A program made the position numbers and the translations under genes. 43,052 bases of DNA. Origin: Streptomyces colonosanans. GTDB taxonomy: Bacteria > Actinomycetota > Actinomycetes > Streptomycetales > Streptomycetaceae. Positions 40,249 through 43,052 of the stretch are shown in pieces; positions within the stretch are counted from its first letter, which is position 1; each line of letters begins with the position of its first letter. The DNA lies in assembly GCF_001866645.1 (NCBI RefSeq), contig NZ_MLYP01000063.1:1-43052 (forward strand). The letters run 5' to 3'. The notes under the pieces are model-generated. The model was not told where the DNA came from, did no database searches, and saw nothing but the letters and a program-made list of their open reading frames with translations.

Positions 40249-41604
40249 CTACGCCGTGTACTCGTCCGCCACGGACAGCGCCGTGTCCAGGGCGGCGAGG
40301 CCTTCCTTGGCCTCCGCCTCGGTGATGGTGCAGGGCGGGACGACGTGCGTGCGGTTCATGTTGACGAAGGGCCACAGGCCGTTCGCCTTCGCGGCGGCGG
40401 CGAAGGCGGCCATCGGCGCGTTCGCCTCACCGGCCGCGTTGTACGGCACGAGCGGTTCCCGGGTCTCACGGTTCTTCACCAGTTCCAGAGCCCAGAACAT
40501 GCCGACGCCGCGCACGTCGCCCACCGACGGGTGCCGTGCGGCCAGCTCCCGCAGGCCCGGCTCGATGACCTGCGCGCCGACGACCGAGGCGTTCGCGACG
40601 ACGCCCTCCTCGGCCATCACATTGATCGTGGCGACGGCCGCGGCGCAGGCCAGCGGGTGCCCGGAGTAGGTCAGACCGCCCGGGTAGGGCCGCTTGCCGA
40701 AGGTCTCCGCGATCTTCCCGGAGATGGCGACACCACCGAGCGGCACATAGCCGGAGTTCACGCCCTTGGCGAAGGTCATCAGGTCGGGGGTCACCTCGAA
40801 GAGGTCCGCGGCGAACCACTCGCCGGTACGCCCGAACCCGGCCATCACCTCGTCGAGGACGAAAACAATCCCGTACTTGTCGCACAGCTCGCGCACCCCC
40901 GCGAGGTAGCCGTGCGGCGGGACCATGATTCCGGCGGTCCCGGGGATGGTCTCCAGGACGATCGCGGCGATGGTGCCCGGCCCCTCGAAGGCGATGGTCG
41001 TCTCCAGGTGCTCCAGCGCCCGCTCGCACTCCTGCTGCTCGGTCTCCGCGTAGAAGCGCGAGCGGTACAGGTACGGCGCCCAGAAGTGCACCACGCCCGC
41101 CGTGCCGGTGTCGGACGGCCAGCGGCGCGGGTCGCCGGTGACGTTCACGGCCTGCTGGGTACCGCCGTGGTACGAGCGGTACGCGGACAGCACCTTGGGC
41201 CGGCCGGTGTGGATCCGCGCCATTCGCAGGGCGTGCTCGATCGCGTCGGCGCCGCCGTTGGTGAAGAAGATCTTGTCGAGGTCGCCGGGGGTGTGCTCGG
41301 CGATCAGCCGGGCGGCCTCCGACCGGGCCTCCACGGCGAAGGCGGGAGCGAACGTGGCCAGGGTGGCGGCCTGCTCCTGGATCGCGGCGACGACCTTCGG
41401 GTGCTGGTAGCCGATGTTGGTGTAGACGAGCCCACTGGCGAAGTCGAGGTAGCGGTTGCCGTCGTAGTCCCAGAAGTACGACCCTTCCGCACCGGCGACG
41501 GCGAGCGGGTCGATGAGCTCCTGCGCTGACCAGGAGTGGAAGACATGCGCACGGTCCGCGGCCTTGACGGCGGCGCCGGCCTGGGAGTCGGTCTGATGGG
41601 TCAT
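40249..41604 (-). CDS. Class III aminotransferase (GABA/beta-alanine type)
   Basis: The 451-residue PLP enzyme is a class III omega-transaminase. ADRAHVFHSWSAQ at the N terminus, FFTNGGADAIEHALRMAR, YRSYHGGTQQAVNVTGD, VLDEVMAGFGRTGEWFA and the cofactor lysine motif LMTFAKGVNSGYVPLGG (K280) are clear. It probably transfers the amino group of a terminal amine such as 4-aminobutyrate, beta-alanine or taurine to pyruvate or 2-oxoglutarate; the exact donor is not fixed by sequence. TACGCT lies 7 bases before ATG 41604, so the transcript is probably leaderless. The GntR gene follows on the same strand after a terminator-like hairpin, suggesting control by that regulator. Confidence 0.93.
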   Translation of the reverse strand: MTHQTDSQAGAAVKAADRAHVFHSWSAQELIDPLAVAGAEGSYFWDYDGNRYLDFASGLVYTNIGYQHPKVVAAIQEQAATLATFAPAFAVEARSEAARLIAEHTPGDLDKIFFTNGGADAIEHALRMARIHTGRPKVLSAYRSYHGGTQQAVNVTGDPRRWPSDTGTAGVVHFWAPYLYRSRFYAETEQQECERALEHLETTIAFEGPGTIAAIVLETIPGTAGIMVPPHGYLAGVRELCDKYGIVFVLDEVMAGFGRTGEWFAADLFEVTPDLMTFAKGVNSGYVPLGGVAISGKIAETFGKRPYPGGLTYSGHPLACAAAVATINVMAEEGVVANASVVGAQVIEPGLRELAARHPSVGDVRGVGMFWALELVKNRETREPLVPYNAAGEANAPMAAFAAAAKANGLWPFVNMNRTHVVPPCTITEAEAKEGLAALDTALSVADEYTA

Positions 41605-41617
41605 GCGCCCGAGCGTA
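41602..41617 (-). promoter_or_regulatory. Leaderless start signal of the class III aminotransferase gene
   Basis: On the minus strand, TACGCT (41617-41612) lies 7 bases before ATG 41604. Confidence 0.5.
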
Positions 41618-41671
41618 GGGAGGTGGGCCGCGGGCGGGACATGGGCGTCCTGTCTGCGGTCGGTGGCTTTC

Positions 41672-41688
41672 CGCGACAGGTTGTCGCG
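41672..41688. promoter_or_regulatory. 17-bp palindrome in the divergent aminotransferase/kinase region
   Basis: CGCGACA (41672-41678), GGT, TGTCGCG (41682-41688) form a perfect inverted repeat 68 bases upstream of the aminotransferase start. It is a candidate site for the GntR regulator. Confidence 0.45.
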
Positions 41689-41833
41689 TGCCGACGGGCT
41701 CCGAGACGAGGACGGGCCCGGAGACGAGAACGAGGGGCCCGTCACGGAACCATGGACACCGCCCTGGCCGACTCCCCTTGCGACAGCACTATCCTCTGGC
41801 TGTCGCCCACACAGGGGGGAAGGTGACGCGGCG

Positions 41834-43052
<1,219 letters not shown>

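Overview
This window is a GC-rich actinobacterial chromosome segment, almost certainly Streptomyces: very high G/C at third codon positions, frequent GTG starts, HspR-type control of clpB, and DUF397, Scr1-type XRE, YbjN, DUF2617 and DUF3151 proteins. From memory, the order clpB ... fba/pyrE ... tryptophan dioxygenase/kynureninase ... purA matches the core region of the Streptomyces coelicolor chromosome around SCO3661 to SCO3629. Most of the window is therefore conserved core, with an accessory patch near 35.2-38.6 kb and an unusual repeat gene at the left edge.

Left edge (1-680): the 3' end of a gene made of Lys-Trp-containing repeats. One base separates it from a small Rieske-like protein that lacks iron-sulfur ligands, and a strong terminator follows. 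1.07-6.1 kb: clpB behind an HspR/HAIR operator, a YbjN-domain gene and a convergent class I aminotransferase. 6.2-13.2 kb: a small membrane protein with a Gly/Ser/Cys tail, DUF2617, a membrane-fused spermidine-synthase-like enzyme, a tail-anchored SRPBCC protein, an aldose-epimerase-like protein, pyrE and fba. 13.2-21.2 kb: an MFS exporter, DUF3151, the tryptophan-to-anthranilate genes (tryptophan dioxygenase and kynureninase overlapping, then an alpha/beta hydrolase that probably acts as kynurenine formamidase), and an overlapping alpha/beta hydrolase plus acyltransferase pair.

21.2-25.4 kb: two adjacent NarL-type two-component pairs, evidently a duplication. 25.5-33.0 kb: a P450, a Uma2 protein, a two-gene ABC exporter divergent from a GbsR/MarR regulator with an operator over the exporter promoter, a diacylglycerol-kinase-like protein that has lost its signature motifs, and purA. 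33.2-38.6 kb: a HEAT-repeat protein, an XRE/DUF397 pair, two unassigned genes and a ribbon-helix-helix/PIN-like toxin-antitoxin pair. 38.6-43.05 kb: a class III aminotransferase, GntR regulator, 47-residue protein and unassigned protein on the minus strand, and a Ser/Thr protein kinase running off the right edge.

Two themes cut across the window. At least ten genes have a -10-like hexamer 6-8 bases before the start codon and no clear ribosome binding site, which suggests leaderless transcripts. Most intergenic spaces also carry long perfect stem-loops that act as, or resemble, terminators. The strongest candidates for something undescribed are the Lys-Trp repeat gene with its ligand-less Rieske partner, the Cys/Gly-tail membrane protein, and the pseudo-diacylglycerol kinase.
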